In this document: positions 17,424-26,108 of the stretch, one piece after another | Numbering within the stretch: the first letter of the stretch is position 1 | How the letters are laid out: each line of letters starts with the position of its first letter | Assembly: GCF_018780585.1 (NCBI RefSeq) | Contig: NZ_JADMJL010000006.1 | Location: 62,001-126,000, forward strand | From: Methyloversatilis discipulorum | GTDB lineage: Bacteria; Pseudomonadota; Gammaproteobacteria; Burkholderiales; Rhodocyclaceae | Direction of reading: 5' to 3' | Length of the DNA stretch: 64,000 nucleotides | Position numbers and translations under genes: made by a program | The notes under the pieces: model-generated | What the model was told of the DNA's origin: nothing | The model's input: only the letters and a program-made list of their open reading frames with translations | Database searches by the model: none

Positions 17424-17909
17424 ATGAGCGCGCGCTGGCTCGACCGGGCGCTGCTCGACGCGGTGGTTGCCGAGGCGCAGCGCAGCCCGCGCCGACGGAT
17501 GAACCGCAACTTCCATCCGCACGACGATCATCCGGCGCACCGCCTGCTCAATGCCATCGAACCCGACAGCTATGTCAGACCCCACCGACATCTCGATCCG
17601 CTGAAGGATGAAACCATCCTCTGCGTGAAGGGTCGATTGGGGTGCATCCTTTTCGACGACAGCGGTGCAGTGCAGGAAACCTGCGTGCTGGCACCCGGTG
17701 GCGAGCGCTTCGGCGTCGATATCGCGCACGGTCAGTTTCACAGTCTGGTGGCCCTCGAACCCGGCTCTGTCATGTTCGAGGCGAAAGCGGGCCCCTACCG
17801 TGCGCTGACCGAGGCCGAATTCGCGCCCTGGGCACCGGCCGACGGTGAGCCGGCGCGGCGCTGGCTGGACTGGATGCAGGGTCTGTTCGATGGCGAACGG
17901 ATGCGCTGA
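17424..17909 (+). CDS. WbuC-family cupin-fold metalloprotein
   Basis: A 161-residue protein. The N-terminal segment has RRRMNRNFHPHDDHPAHRLLN. The cupin metal region is PHRHLDPLKDETILCVKGRLG, with His-x-His and Glu as the expected metal ligands, and a second block is HGQFHSLVALEPGSV. WbuC proteins often lie in O-antigen or polysaccharide gene clusters, but here the neighbours are dnaE and a regulator. The enzymatic activity is not known. A GGAGG sequence 10 bases upstream supports this start. Confidence 0.83.
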   Translation: MSARWLDRALLDAVVAEAQRSPRRRMNRNFHPHDDHPAHRLLNAIEPDSYVRPHRHLDPLKDETILCVKGRLGCILFDDSGAVQETCVLAPGGERFGVDIAHGQFHSLVALEPGSVMFEAKAGPYRALTEAEFAPWAPADGEPARRWLDWMQGLFDGERMR

Positions 17910-18036
17910 CCCGCTCACTGGGGCATACTGCCTTACAGGCCGGAGGTCACGAAATTACACAGTCACCCTTCAGTCCGCGTTGCGCGTGCCGTGAACGCTT
18001 TCTGAACCGGTTATTTCCTACGGATACAGAATCGCC

Positions 18037-18765
18037 GTGCAGACCGCCCGAATAGCATTGCTCGAAGACGACCCGGTACAGGTCGAAATCCTTGGCAGCT
18101 GGCTGCGTGCCGCCGGCCATGACATCCACACCTTCATGCGCTCTCGCGACCTGATGCGAGAAGCCGTGCGGGAAAGTTATGACCTGCTGCTGATCGACTG
18201 GGAGCTGCCCGATCTGCCAGGCGCCGACGTGCTGCGCTGGCTGCGCAACGAGCGCGGGCTGACGACCCCGGTCATCTTCGTCACCGCCCGGCAGGACGAG
18301 AACGACATCGTGACCGCGCTGGCCGCGGGCGCCGACGACTACATCGTCAAGCCGGCGCGACGCATGGAACTGCTCACCCGCATCGAAGCCGTACTGCGGC
18401 GCAGCCGCCCGCCGGCCGACCAGCCGGTGATCGATGCCGCGCCCTACCAGTTCGACATGAATTCGCACACCGCCCGCCTCAACGGCGAGGTGATAGACCT
18501 GACCGAGCGCGAGTTCGAACTGGCCGTCTTCCTGTTCCGCAACGTCGGCCGCCTGGTGTCGCGCGGCCACCTGCTCGAATCGCTGTGGGGCCGCAAGGGC
18601 GACGTGCCGACGCGCACCGTAGACACCCACATGTCGCGCGTGCGCTCGAAGCTCGCGCTGCGGCCGGAGAACGGCTACCGCCTCGCCTCCACCTACAACT
18701 ACGGTTATCGACTGGAACGCGTGGCCGACGACGGCAAGCGGGCGGAAGAACAGCCGGCTGCCTGA
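18037..18765 (+). CDS. OmpR/PhoB-type response regulator
   Basis: A 242-residue two-component regulator. The receiver domain (1-120) has the acidic pocket LLEDDP, the phospho-acceptor Asp in LLLIDWELPD, Thr in FVTAR and Lys in DYIVKPAR. A winged-helix DNA-binding domain (about 135-230) follows, with LTEREFELAVFLFRN, TVDTHMSRVRSKL and YRLASTYNYGYRL. Translation starts at GTG 18037; an in-frame ATG at 18124 would cut into the receiver. No kinase gene is adjacent, so it is an orphan in this window. A strong terminator follows. Confidence 0.93.
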   Translation: MQTARIALLEDDPVQVEILGSWLRAAGHDIHTFMRSRDLMREAVRESYDLLLIDWELPDLPGADVLRWLRNERGLTTPVIFVTARQDENDIVTALAAGADDYIVKPARRMELLTRIEAVLRRSRPPADQPVIDAAPYQFDMNSHTARLNGEVIDLTEREFELAVFLFRNVGRLVSRGHLLESLWGRKGDVPTRTVDTHMSRVRSKLALRPENGYRLASTYNYGYRLERVADDGKRAEEQPAA

Positions 18766-18783
18766 GATGTCGGTCCACCAATG

Positions 18784-18815
18784 AAAAAGGAGCCTCGCGG
18801 CTCCTTTTTCTTTTC
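18784..18815. terminator. Strong bidirectional rho-independent terminator
   Basis: AAAAAGGAGCC (18784-18794) and GGCTCCTTTTT (18799-18809) form an 11-bp stem with a TCGC loop, flanked by A-run and T-run on either side. It serves the response regulator (+) and mscL (-). Confidence 0.9.
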
Positions 18816-18827
18816 CACGACCGCCGA

Positions 18828-19256
18828 TTACTTCTGCAGTGAATCGCGGATCTGGCGCAGCAGCACGACTTCTTCCGGCGGCTCGGCCGGTGCCTCCGGT
18901 GCAGCAGGCTCTTCGCGCTTCAGCCGGTTGATCTGTTTCACCATGATGAAGATGATGAAGGCGAGGATGACGAAGTTCAGCGCGACGGTGAGGAAGCTGC
19001 CCCACGCGAACACCGGCACGCCAGCCTTCTTCAGGTCGGCCAGCGTTTCCGGCACGCCCGGCGGGATGTCCTTCAGCACGATGAAGAACTGACTGAAATC
19101 GAGGCCACCGAACAGCGCGCCGACGATGGGCATGATCAGGTCGCCGACGACGGAGTCGACGATTTTGCCGAAGGCTGCGCCGATGATGACGCCGACCGCC
19201 AGGTCGACCACATTGCCCTTCATGGCGAAGGCTTTGAATTCGGACACGAAGCTCAT
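18828..19256 (-). CDS. mscL: Large-conductance mechanosensitive channel
   Basis: A 142-residue inner-membrane channel that opens under membrane tension to release solutes during osmotic downshock. The family N-terminus [20 protein letters not shown] leads into TM1 ([23 protein letters not shown] region). TM2 is at about 85-108, followed by a charged cytoplasmic helix ([13 protein letters not shown]). The length is normal. The start at 19256 is preceded by GAGGAGAA on the minus strand. Confidence 0.97.
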   Translation of the reverse strand: MSFVSEFKAFAMKGNVVDLAVGVIIGAAFGKIVDSVVGDLIMPIVGALFGGLDFSQFFIVLKDIPPGVPETLADLKKAGVPVFAWGSFLTVALNFVILAFIIFIMVKQINRLKREEPAAPEAPAEPPEEVVLLRQIRDSLQK

Positions 19257-19553
19257 GCGGTTCTCCTCTTTCGGTGGGGATGTCTGACCTGTGCAGCGAG
19301 CGCGAAGATAGCACAGGCGACTGTGTGCGCTGCGCCCCGGCCGGCGCGCAGGCTTCTCTGTTACGCTCGCGGACCATCGTGCTCATCGAGTGTCCGGTCG
19401 GGCGCTGTCACCCTGAACGGTCGCCATCGCGCGCCGCGGTTCGTCGTTACCTGATTTGCCTGCCATGTCCTGAAGTGCGCCCGCCCGGCGGCGCGCGGCG
19501 CGGCGTGGCCGGAGGTCGGCGACCCCGGTCCGCCTGTTTCGCATGGAGAAGGC

Positions 19554-21785
19554 ATGAAAGTACTGAAATACGCAGCATTCGCGCTGGGCGGTATTGCAGC
19601 GCTGCTGGCCGCCGTCGTGCTCTACGTCGCCATCACCTTCGATGCGGCAAAGCTCAAGGACGAACTGAAGCGCGTCGTGCAGGAGCAGAAGCAGCGCACG
19701 CTGGACATCGAGGGTGATGTCGATCTGTCCTTCTACCCCAATCTCGGTCTCCGTCTGGGTCGCACCACGCTGTCCGAGCACAGCAGTGCCGAACGTTTCG
19801 CTCAGGTCGACGCGGCGCGCGTGTCGGTCGCGGTGATGCCGCTGTTGTCGGGCTCACTGGTGGTGGACGAGATCCGCATCGAAGGTGCCTACATCCAGAT
19901 CACGCGGCACAAGGACGGCAGCTTCAACTTCAGCGACCTGCTGTCCGACGACAGCGACGACAGTTCGCCGGTCAGGTTCGACGTCGCCGGGCTGAAGCTG
20001 TCGCGTTCGGCGCTGGCCTTCCGCGACGAGGCCTCGGGCGCCGCGCACCAGCTGGAAGAGATCGAACTGTCGCTCGGCAAGCTGGCGAATGCCGCGCGCG
20101 GCAAACTCGATCTGGCGGCGCACCTGAAGTCCACGCAGCCGGCCATCGACAGCCGCATCGTGCTGGCCGCCACCTACGACTACGATCTGCCGGCCCAGCG
20201 CTATGCGCTCGACGATCTGAGCGCGAGGGTCGATGGCGAAGCGCTCGATCTGCAGGCGCTGAAAGCGACGCTGGGTGCCTCACGCATCGCGCTGGTGGGC
20301 GAAGGGCAGCTGGAACTGCAGAAGCTGCAGCTCGACGCCGTGGCGACCCGCGATGGCGAGGCGCTGAGCGCCAAGCTGTCGGCGCCAGCGGTTCAGCTGG
20401 CGGACGGAGCACTGCGCGGCGGCGATGTCAGCTTCAGCGCGCGGCTCGAATCGAAGGCGCGCGCCGCGGATCTGGCGCTTCAGTTCAAGGGGCTCGAGGG
20501 CAGCGCTGAGGAGATCAGGGCCAGTGGCCTGGTGCTGAACGTCGATGCGCGCATGGACGACGCCACCGTCAAGGCTTCGCTGCAGACGCCGCTGAACGTG
20601 CGTATCGATGGCCCGGTCATCGATCTGCCGGCGCTGGACGGCACCGTCGATGTTGCCCACCCGGCGCTGCCGATGAAGACGGTGAAGCTGCCGGTCAAGG
20701 GCGCGCTGCAGGCCGACGTCGGCAAGCAGACCGCGGCACTCGACCTCGCCACCCGGCTCGACGACAGCCAGATCAAGCTGAAGCTCGGTGCCACCCGGTT
20801 CGATCCGCTGGCGCTGAATTTCGACGTCGACATCGATCGCCTCAATGTCGACCGCTACCTGCCGCCAGCGAAGGCGGACGCCAAGCCTGCCGGCAATGCG
20901 GACGACACGCCGGTCGACCTGTCGGCGCTGCGCGGCCTCAACGCCAGCGGCAGCGTCAAGGTGGGCGAACTGCAGGTGTCCGGCGTGCGGATGACGAATG
21001 TGCGGCTGAACGTGAAGGCCGCCAATGGCAAGGTCGATGTCGCCCCGCTGTCGGCCGCGCTCTACCGCGGCACCGCCAGCGGCGCGCTGAGCCTGAACGC
21101 GGAGGGCAACCGGATTGCGTTGAAGCAGACCCTGGCCGATATCGACATCCATCCGCTGCTCAAGGACGCGGCGGACAAGGACCTGCTGGAAGGCCGCGGC
21201 AACGTGTCGCTCGACCTGGTGACGGCCGGCGGCACGGTCGGCGCGCTGAAGAAGGCGCTTGACGGCAGCGCCTCGCTGAAGCTGCGCGACGGCGCGATCC
21301 GTGGCATCAATCTGGCGAAAAGCCTGCGCGAGGCGAAGGCAGCGCTGGGCGGTGGCGCAGCGGCGGCGCAGAAGGCGAACGCGACTGAAAAGACCGATTT
21401 CTCGGAAATGAGCGCCAGCTTCCGCATCAAGGACGGCATCGCGCGCAACGACGATCTGGCGGCCAGCTCGCCCTTCCTCCGCCTGGCCGGCGCCGGCGCC
21501 ATCGACCTGCCGAAGTCCAGTCTCGACTACCTTGCGAAGGTGACGCTTGCGGCGACCAGCAAGGGTCAGGACGGCAAGGCGGCGGCCGACCTCAGGGGCG
21601 TCACCGTGCCGGTGCGCCTGTACGGCCCGTTCGCCAGCCTGGACTACAAGATCGAATTCGGCGACCTGGTCAAGGACGCCGCGCGCGCCAAGGTCGAGGA
21701 ACAGACGCAGAAGCTGCAGGAAAAAGCGAAGGAAAAGGTCCAGCAGCAGGTCGGCGACAAGCTGAAGGGCCTGCTCGGGCGCTGA
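19554..21785 (+). CDS. AsmA-family inner-membrane-anchored periplasmic protein
   Basis: A 743-residue protein with one N-terminal membrane anchor (about residues 8-30) and a long beta-rich periplasmic body. The AsmA N-terminal pattern is clear (LDIEGDVDLSFYPNLGLRLG, SVAVMPLLSGSLVVDEIRIE). A second conserved region reads ALSLNAEGNRIALKQTLADI and SASLKLRDGAIRGINLAKSL. The tail is Lys/Glu/Gln-rich. AsmA-like proteins are thought to move lipids between the inner and outer membranes. The start has GGAGAAGG upstream. It stands alone between divergent mscL and convergent DUF336 genes. Confidence 0.9.
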   Translation: MKVLKYAAFALGGIAALLAAVVLYVAITFDAAKLKDELKRVVQEQKQRTLDIEGDVDLSFYPNLGLRLGRTTLSEHSSAERFAQVDAARVSVAVMPLLSGSLVVDEIRIEGAYIQITRHKDGSFNFSDLLSDDSDDSSPVRFDVAGLKLSRSALAFRDEASGAAHQLEEIELSLGKLANAARGKLDLAAHLKSTQPAIDSRIVLAATYDYDLPAQRYALDDLSARVDGEALDLQALKATLGASRIALVGEGQLELQKLQLDAVATRDGEALSAKLSAPAVQLADGALRGGDVSFSARLESKARAADLALQFKGLEGSAEEIRASGLVLNVDARMDDATVKASLQTPLNVRIDGPVIDLPALDGTVDVAHPALPMKTVKLPVKGALQADVGKQTAALDLATRLDDSQIKLKLGATRFDPLALNFDVDIDRLNVDRYLPPAKADAKPAGNADDTPVDLSALRGLNASGSVKVGELQVSGVRMTNVRLNVKAANGKVDVAPLSAALYRGTASGALSLNAEGNRIALKQTLADIDIHPLLKDAADKDLLEGRGNVSLDLVTAGGTVGALKKALDGSASLKLRDGAIRGINLAKSLREAKAALGGGAAAAQKANATEKTDFSEMSASFRIKDGIARNDDLAASSPFLRLAGAGAIDLPKSSLDYLAKVTLAATSKGQDGKAAADLRGVTVPVRLYGPFASLDYKIEFGDLVKDAARAKVEEQTQKLQEKAKEKVQQQVGDKLKGLLGR

Positions 21786-21813
21786 CGCCCGGCCGTGAGG
21801 CCGGCCGGTCAGC
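21781..21813. terminator. Nested inverted repeat at the asmA 3' end
   Basis: An outer GCTGAC / GTCAGC and an inner CCGGCC / GGCCGG pair around a GTGA loop, starting in the asmA stop codon and ending 10 bases before the stop of the convergent gene. There is no T-tract. Confidence 0.45.
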
Positions 21814-21822
21814 GCGCGACGG

Positions 21823-22242
21823 TCAGAGCGGAATTTCCCAGCTCGCGCCGATGGCGGCGATGCCGGCGCGGGCGACGATGGCGTCCTCGCTCGACTTGAC
21901 GCCGGATACGCCGACGCCGCCGACGCATTCCCCATCGACGATGATCATTTCGCCGCCTTCCAGCGGCAGTACCGGCATGCGCAGCGCCGCCAGACGGCCG
22001 CTGTTCACGACGTCCTCGATCGCCTTGCTGGGCTTGCGCGCCAGTGCGCAGGTGCGGGCCTTCTCGGGGGCGATCTGGGTGCTCATGGGCGGCGCGCCGT
22101 CGAGGCGCTGCAGCCACATCAGGTTGCCGCCGTCGTCGACGATGGCAATGGTGACCGGCCAGTTGCGTTTCAGTGCTTCGGCCTCGGCGGCGGCGGCGAT
22201 CTGCTTCGCGTCGTCGAGCGTGAGGGTGAGGCGGGTTCTCAT
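21823..22242 (-). CDS. GlcG/HbpS-family protein (DUF336)
   Basis: A 139-residue single-domain protein of the HbpS/GlcG family, whose members bind haem, corrinoids or act as small accessory subunits. Landmarks are LTLDDAKQIAAAAEAEA, VTIAIVDDGGNLMWLQRLDGAP and the glycine-rich CVGGVGVSGVKSSEDAIVARAG. No signal peptide is present, so it should be cytoplasmic. The start at 22242 follows GGAGAC on the minus strand; a longer frame to 22296 lacks a ribosome site. It is divergent from the FNT channel. Confidence 0.85.
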   Translation of the reverse strand: MRTRLTLTLDDAKQIAAAAEAEALKRNWPVTIAIVDDGGNLMWLQRLDGAPPMSTQIAPEKARTCALARKPSKAIEDVVNSGRLAALRMPVLPLEGGEMIIVDGECVGGVGVSGVKSSEDAIVARAGIAAIGASWEIPL

Positions 22243-22539
22243 TCGGTTGTCTCCGTCAGGTTCTTGGGCTGACGAGGAATCCCGGTGCGTGCGCACGCGG
22301 TACTGCGATTCCCCGGCGACGCTTGGCCGTGACGGGTGGTCCGGCGGGGCGCAGGCGCGGAAGGTTGTTCGCGCGCACTGTGCGTCAGGCTGATTCGGCT
22401 GGAGGGTGTTCCGCTCGCGGTACAGACGGGCTGTCCGCGACTGCCGGCTCTACCGGCAGCAAGGACCACATCCTACACTGTCGGCTGCCCGGAGGAGACG
22501 GGTCAGAACGCACAGAGAACAACAGAGAGGAGCATCCGC

Positions 22540-23361
22540 ATGGCCAGTAATCTGGGTATCGATCTGTACTCGCCGAAGGAGATCGCGGAAAAGGTCGAGA
22601 ACATCGGCGTCGTCAAGGCCAATCTGCCGCTGCGCACGATGGCCATGCTGGGCATCCTGGCCGGCGCCTTCATCAGCTTCGGCGCGCTCTATTTCACGCT
22701 GGTCGCCAGCGATGCGTCGCTCGGCTTCGCGCTGACCCGGGTGCTCGGCGGGCTGGCTTTCTCGCTCGGGCTGATACTGGTGGCGGTGGCGGGTGCCGAA
22801 CTGTTCACCGGCAACAACTTCCTGGTGATGGCCTGGGCCGAGGGGCGCATTCCGTTCAGCCTGCTGGCGCGCAACTGGGCCATCGTCTATGTGACGAACG
22901 CGGTCGGTGCGCTGGGCATGGTGGCGCTGGTGATGCTGTCGCACCATACCGACATGAATGGCGGCGCGGTGGCCGAAGCCTATGTGAAGGTGGCGGCTGG
23001 CAAGACCGCCAGTTCCTTCACCACCGTGTTCATGAAGGGCGTCCTGTGCAATGCGCTGGTCTGCCTCGCCGTGTGGCTGGCCACCGCGGGGCGCAGCGTG
23101 ACCGACAAGGTGCTGGCCATCATCTTTCCGGTGTCGGCCTTCGTCGCCGCCGGTTTCGAGCACTGCATCGCCAATATGTATTTCATTCCGATGGGCATGC
23201 TGCTGCATGCCGGTGGCGTTGTACCCGCGGGCGTCGACCTGTCGGGCCTGACCCTCGTCGGCATGCTGTCCAATCTGCTGGCCGCCACGCTGGGCAATAT
23301 CGTCGGCGGCAGCATCCTGGTGGCCGGCGTCTACTACGTCACCTTCCGGCAGCGCGGCTGA
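22540..23361 (+). CDS. Formate/nitrite transporter (FNT) family channel
   Basis: A 273-residue pentameric anion channel with six predicted helices. FNT hallmarks include AMLGILAGAFISFGALYFTLV for the first helix and loop, GAELFTGNNFLVMAW (the L(E/F)TGN block), NAVGALGMVAL, and the paired motif GVLCNALVCLAVW. The late AGFEHCIANMYFIPMG contains the conserved pore histidine and asparagine. It could carry formate, nitrite, acetate or hydrosulfide; the sequence alone does not decide. The ATG at 22540 follows GAGAGGAGC. The pairing with the convergent ackA operon makes a short carboxylate plausible. Confidence 0.93.
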   Translation: MASNLGIDLYSPKEIAEKVENIGVVKANLPLRTMAMLGILAGAFISFGALYFTLVASDASLGFALTRVLGGLAFSLGLILVAVAGAELFTGNNFLVMAWAEGRIPFSLLARNWAIVYVTNAVGALGMVALVMLSHHTDMNGGAVAEAYVKVAAGKTASSFTTVFMKGVLCNALVCLAVWLATAGRSVTDKVLAIIFPVSAFVAAGFEHCIANMYFIPMGMLLHAGGVVPAGVDLSGLTLVGMLSNLLAATLGNIVGGSILVAGVYYVTFRQRG

Positions 23362-23390
23362 GCGCCCCCAGACCTGCCGCTTCGCGTCAG

Positions 23391-23439
23391 GCCCCCCGAG
23401 GGGGGCAAGAAAACTCGGGAGCGGCCCAGCGTTTTCTTG
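23391..23439. terminator. Double hairpin between FNT channel and ackA
   Basis: GCCCCCC / GGGGGGC (23391-23406) is followed at once by CAAGAAAAC / GTTTTCTTG (23406-23439) around a 16-base loop. The second arm carries a T-run on + and an A-run that gives a T-run on -. This fits a bidirectional terminator. The sequence type is also common as a dispersed intergenic repeat in Burkholderiales-like genomes. Confidence 0.65.
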
Positions 23440-23441
23440 AG

Positions 23442-24626
23442 TCAGCGGGCCGCGATCAGGGCGGCGGCCGCCTGCGCGGCGACGCGGCCTTCGTCGGTCG
23501 GCACGACCCACACTTCGATGCCGCTGTCGTCGCTGTCGATGCGCTGTACCGCGTCGCCGGTGGCCGCGGCGTTGCGTCCACCGTCCACGCGCACGCCCAT
23601 CCACGCGAGCGCGGCGCACACGTCGGCCCGCAGGGTCGCGTCGTGTTCGCCGATGCCGCCGCTGAAGGCGATGAGGTCGAGACCACCGATGCACGCGGCC
23701 ATCGCGCCGGCCTCCCGCACGACGCGGTAGGTGAACAGCTCGACCGCCTCGCGCGCCGCGGCGCCGGCGTCGGCGCGCAGCCGGCGCATGTCGGCCGAGA
23801 TGCCGGACACGCCGAGCAGGCCGCTCTGCCGGTACAGCAGTGTCTGCAGCCGGTCGTGGTCCCAGCCCTGTTCCATCAGATAGAGCAGTACGCCGGCATC
23901 GAGCGTGCCGCTGCGTGTGCCCATCATCAGGCCGTCCAGCGCCGAGAAGCCCATGGTGGTGGCCTGGCTGCGGCCATCGAGGGCGGCGCACAGACTGGCA
24001 CCGTTGCCGAGATGGGCCATCAGCACGCGGCCGTTGGCGCGCGGCGAATGCCGCTGCAGCGCACCCATGATGTACTGGTAGGACAGGCCGTGAAAGCCGT
24101 AGCGGCGCACGCCTTCGTCGTGCAGTGCGCGCGGCAGCGCGAAGCGGCTGGCCACTTCCGGCAGCCCGGCGTGGAAGGCGGTGTCGAAGCAGGCGATCTG
24201 CGGCAGCGCCGGGAAGGCCTCGCGGAAAGCGCGGATGCCGGCGACATTGTGCGGCTGGTGCAGCGGCGCCAGTGAATCGAGCCGGCTCAGGCGGGCGAGG
24301 ATGTCGTCGGTGACGATGACGCTGTCGCAGAAATCGCGACCGCCATGTACGACGCGATGCGACACCGCTTCGATGGCCGGCACGCCGGTTTCGCTGTCCA
24401 GCAGTTCGCGTAGCCCGGCCAGTGCGGCGGTGAAGGGCGCGTCGCTGGCTTCAAGCGAACGCCGGCCGCGGCGACCGTTCAGTGTCCAGCCCATGTCCGG
24501 CGTGCCGCCGGGTTCCAGCCCCTGGATGCTGCCGGTGAGCAGGCTGGCCTGCACCTCGCCGTCACGCAGCGGGTGGATGGAGAACTTCAGCGTGGACGAG
24601 CCCGCGTTGACGGACAGGATGGCCAT
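23442..24626 (-). CDS. ackA: Acetate/propionate kinase
   Basis: A 394-residue enzyme interconverting acyl phosphate + ADP with carboxylate + ATP. The signature motifs are all present: ILSVNAGSSTLKFSI, HRVVHGG, CFDTAFHAGLP (catalytic Asp), YGFHGLSYQYI, HLGNGAS, MGTRSG and AFSGGIGEH. The length matches the family. It follows the MaoC-Pta gene by 15 bases in a fabI-pta-ackA operon, so it probably takes the acyl phosphate made by that enzyme. Confidence 0.96.
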   Translation of the reverse strand: MAILSVNAGSSTLKFSIHPLRDGEVQASLLTGSIQGLEPGGTPDMGWTLNGRRGRRSLEASDAPFTAALAGLRELLDSETGVPAIEAVSHRVVHGGRDFCDSVIVTDDILARLSRLDSLAPLHQPHNVAGIRAFREAFPALPQIACFDTAFHAGLPEVASRFALPRALHDEGVRRYGFHGLSYQYIMGALQRHSPRANGRVLMAHLGNGASLCAALDGRSQATTMGFSALDGLMMGTRSGTLDAGVLLYLMEQGWDHDRLQTLLYRQSGLLGVSGISADMRRLRADAGAAAREAVELFTYRVVREAGAMAACIGGLDLIAFSGGIGEHDATLRADVCAALAWMGVRVDGGRNAAATGDAVQRIDSDDSGIEVWVVPTDEGRVAAQAAAALIAAR

Positions 24627-24641
24627 CGATGTGTATCCGGC

Positions 24642-26084
24642 TCAGTGCTGAGACCACGCTTCGCGCGGGTGGTCGCGGCGCGCGTTGTGGGCGGCGAGCA
24701 GTGCCAGCAGCGCCGAGGCGACGCGCGTCATCGGGCCGTCGGCGCGGCTGGTCAGCGCGATCGGCACACGGGCGCCGAGCACCAGGCCCGAACCGCTGGC
24801 GCCACCGAGGTATTCCAGTTGCTTGGCCAGCATGTTGCCGCTTTCCAGATCCGGCACCGCGAGAATGTCGGCGTCGCCGGCGACCGGCGACTGGATGTGC
24901 TTCACCTGTGCGGCGCGTGCGGAGATGGCGTTGTCGAAAGCCAGTGGACCGTCGAGCAGACCGCCGGTGATCTGGCCGCGATCCGCCATCTTGCACAGCG
25001 CGGCGGCATCGAGCGTCGACGGGATGTTCGGATTGACCGTCTCGACCGCCGACAGCACGGCGACCTTGGGCTGCTTCACGCCGAGGATGCGCGCGAAGTC
25101 GATCGCGTTCTGCACGATGTCGACCTTCTCGATCAGCGTCGGCCGGATGTTCAGCGCGGCGTCGGTGATCAGCAATGGCTTGCTGTACAGCGGCACATCG
25201 AAGCGGAACACGTGCGACATGCGACGCCCGGTGCGCAGCGCCGGACGGGACAGCACGGCATGAATCATCTCGTCGGTGTGCAGGCTGCCCTTCATCAGGA
25301 TGTCGACCTCGCCGGCGGCCGCCATGTCGGCGGCCTTGTCGGCGGCCGCGTGGCTGTGGGGTACGCCGACGATTTCGGCGGCATTCAGGTCGATGCCTGC
25401 TTCGGCTGCGAGATGGCGGATGCGAGCTTCCGGCCCGATCAGCACCGGAATGATCAGGCCGTGGCGAGCCGAATCCATCGCGCCGCTCAGCGACTCGACG
25501 TCGCACGGGTGCACCACGCCGCAGCGTACCGGCGGAATGCCGTCGCCCAGCGCCAGCAGTTCGCGGAAGCGCGCTTCCGGATCGAACAGCCGGATCTGCG
25601 GCGCGCGTACGTGCTCCAGCCGCACCTTCTGCGTTGGCGCCAGCACGCGGGCGGTGCCATGCAGCACACGGTCGCCTTTCTGGTTCACCACCTGGCAATC
25701 CAGTTCGACCCACTTCTTCGCGTCGTTCTTGCTGATGACGGTGGCCGTCACCGCCAGCGTGTCGCCGATGCGCACCGGCTTGGTGAAATGCAGCACCTGT
25801 TCCAGGTAGATGGTGCCCGGCCCCGGGAATTGCGTGCCGAGCAGTGCCGAGATCAGCGCGCCGCCCCACATGCCGTGCGCGATTACGCCGTGGAACAGCG
25901 TTTCCTCGGCGTATGCCGGGTTCATGTGGGCCGGGTTAGTGTCGCCGGACACCGCGGCGAAAGCCTGGATGTCGGCCAGCGTCAGCGTGCGCAGCAGGCG
26001 GGCGCTCTGGCCTATCGTCAGTTCGTCGTAGGTGATGTTCTCGATCCACTCGGTGCCGTGCATGTCGTGCGGTGAGGTGTCCAT
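24642..26084 (-). CDS. Bifunctional MaoC-like hydratase / phosphate acyltransferase
   Basis: A 480-residue fusion. Residues 15-150 form a MaoC/hot-dog (R)-hydratase domain with AAVSGDTNPAHMNPAYAEET and FHGVIAHGMWG, the usual Asp/His catalytic pair. Residues about 170-470 form a phosphate acetyl/butyryltransferase domain, with ILMKGSLHTDEMI, RRMSHVF, DAALNIRP and QITGGLLDGPLAFDNAIS. The domain order is a known proteobacterial architecture. With AckA it would convert acyl-CoA to acyl phosphate and ATP; the hydratase domain would act on 2-enoyl-CoA. It lies 24 bases after fabI and 15 bases before ackA. Confidence 0.93.
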   Translation of the reverse strand: MDTSPHDMHGTEWIENITYDELTIGQSARLLRTLTLADIQAFAAVSGDTNPAHMNPAYAEETLFHGVIAHGMWGGALISALLGTQFPGPGTIYLEQVLHFTKPVRIGDTLAVTATVISKNDAKKWVELDCQVVNQKGDRVLHGTARVLAPTQKVRLEHVRAPQIRLFDPEARFRELLALGDGIPPVRCGVVHPCDVESLSGAMDSARHGLIIPVLIGPEARIRHLAAEAGIDLNAAEIVGVPHSHAAADKAADMAAAGEVDILMKGSLHTDEMIHAVLSRPALRTGRRMSHVFRFDVPLYSKPLLITDAALNIRPTLIEKVDIVQNAIDFARILGVKQPKVAVLSAVETVNPNIPSTLDAAALCKMADRGQITGGLLDGPLAFDNAISARAAQVKHIQSPVAGDADILAVPDLESGNMLAKQLEYLGGASGSGLVLGARVPIALTSRADGPMTRVASALLALLAAHNARRDHPREAWSQH

Positions 26085-26108
26085 GCGGGAGTCCTGTCTG
26101 GTGGCGGT

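Noticed and set aside
13595-17509. 1,304-codon open frame on the minus strand opposite dnaE
   Set aside because: It is the antisense shadow of dnaE in GC-rich DNA, has a low-complexity Arg/Gln/His-rich composition and no family features.
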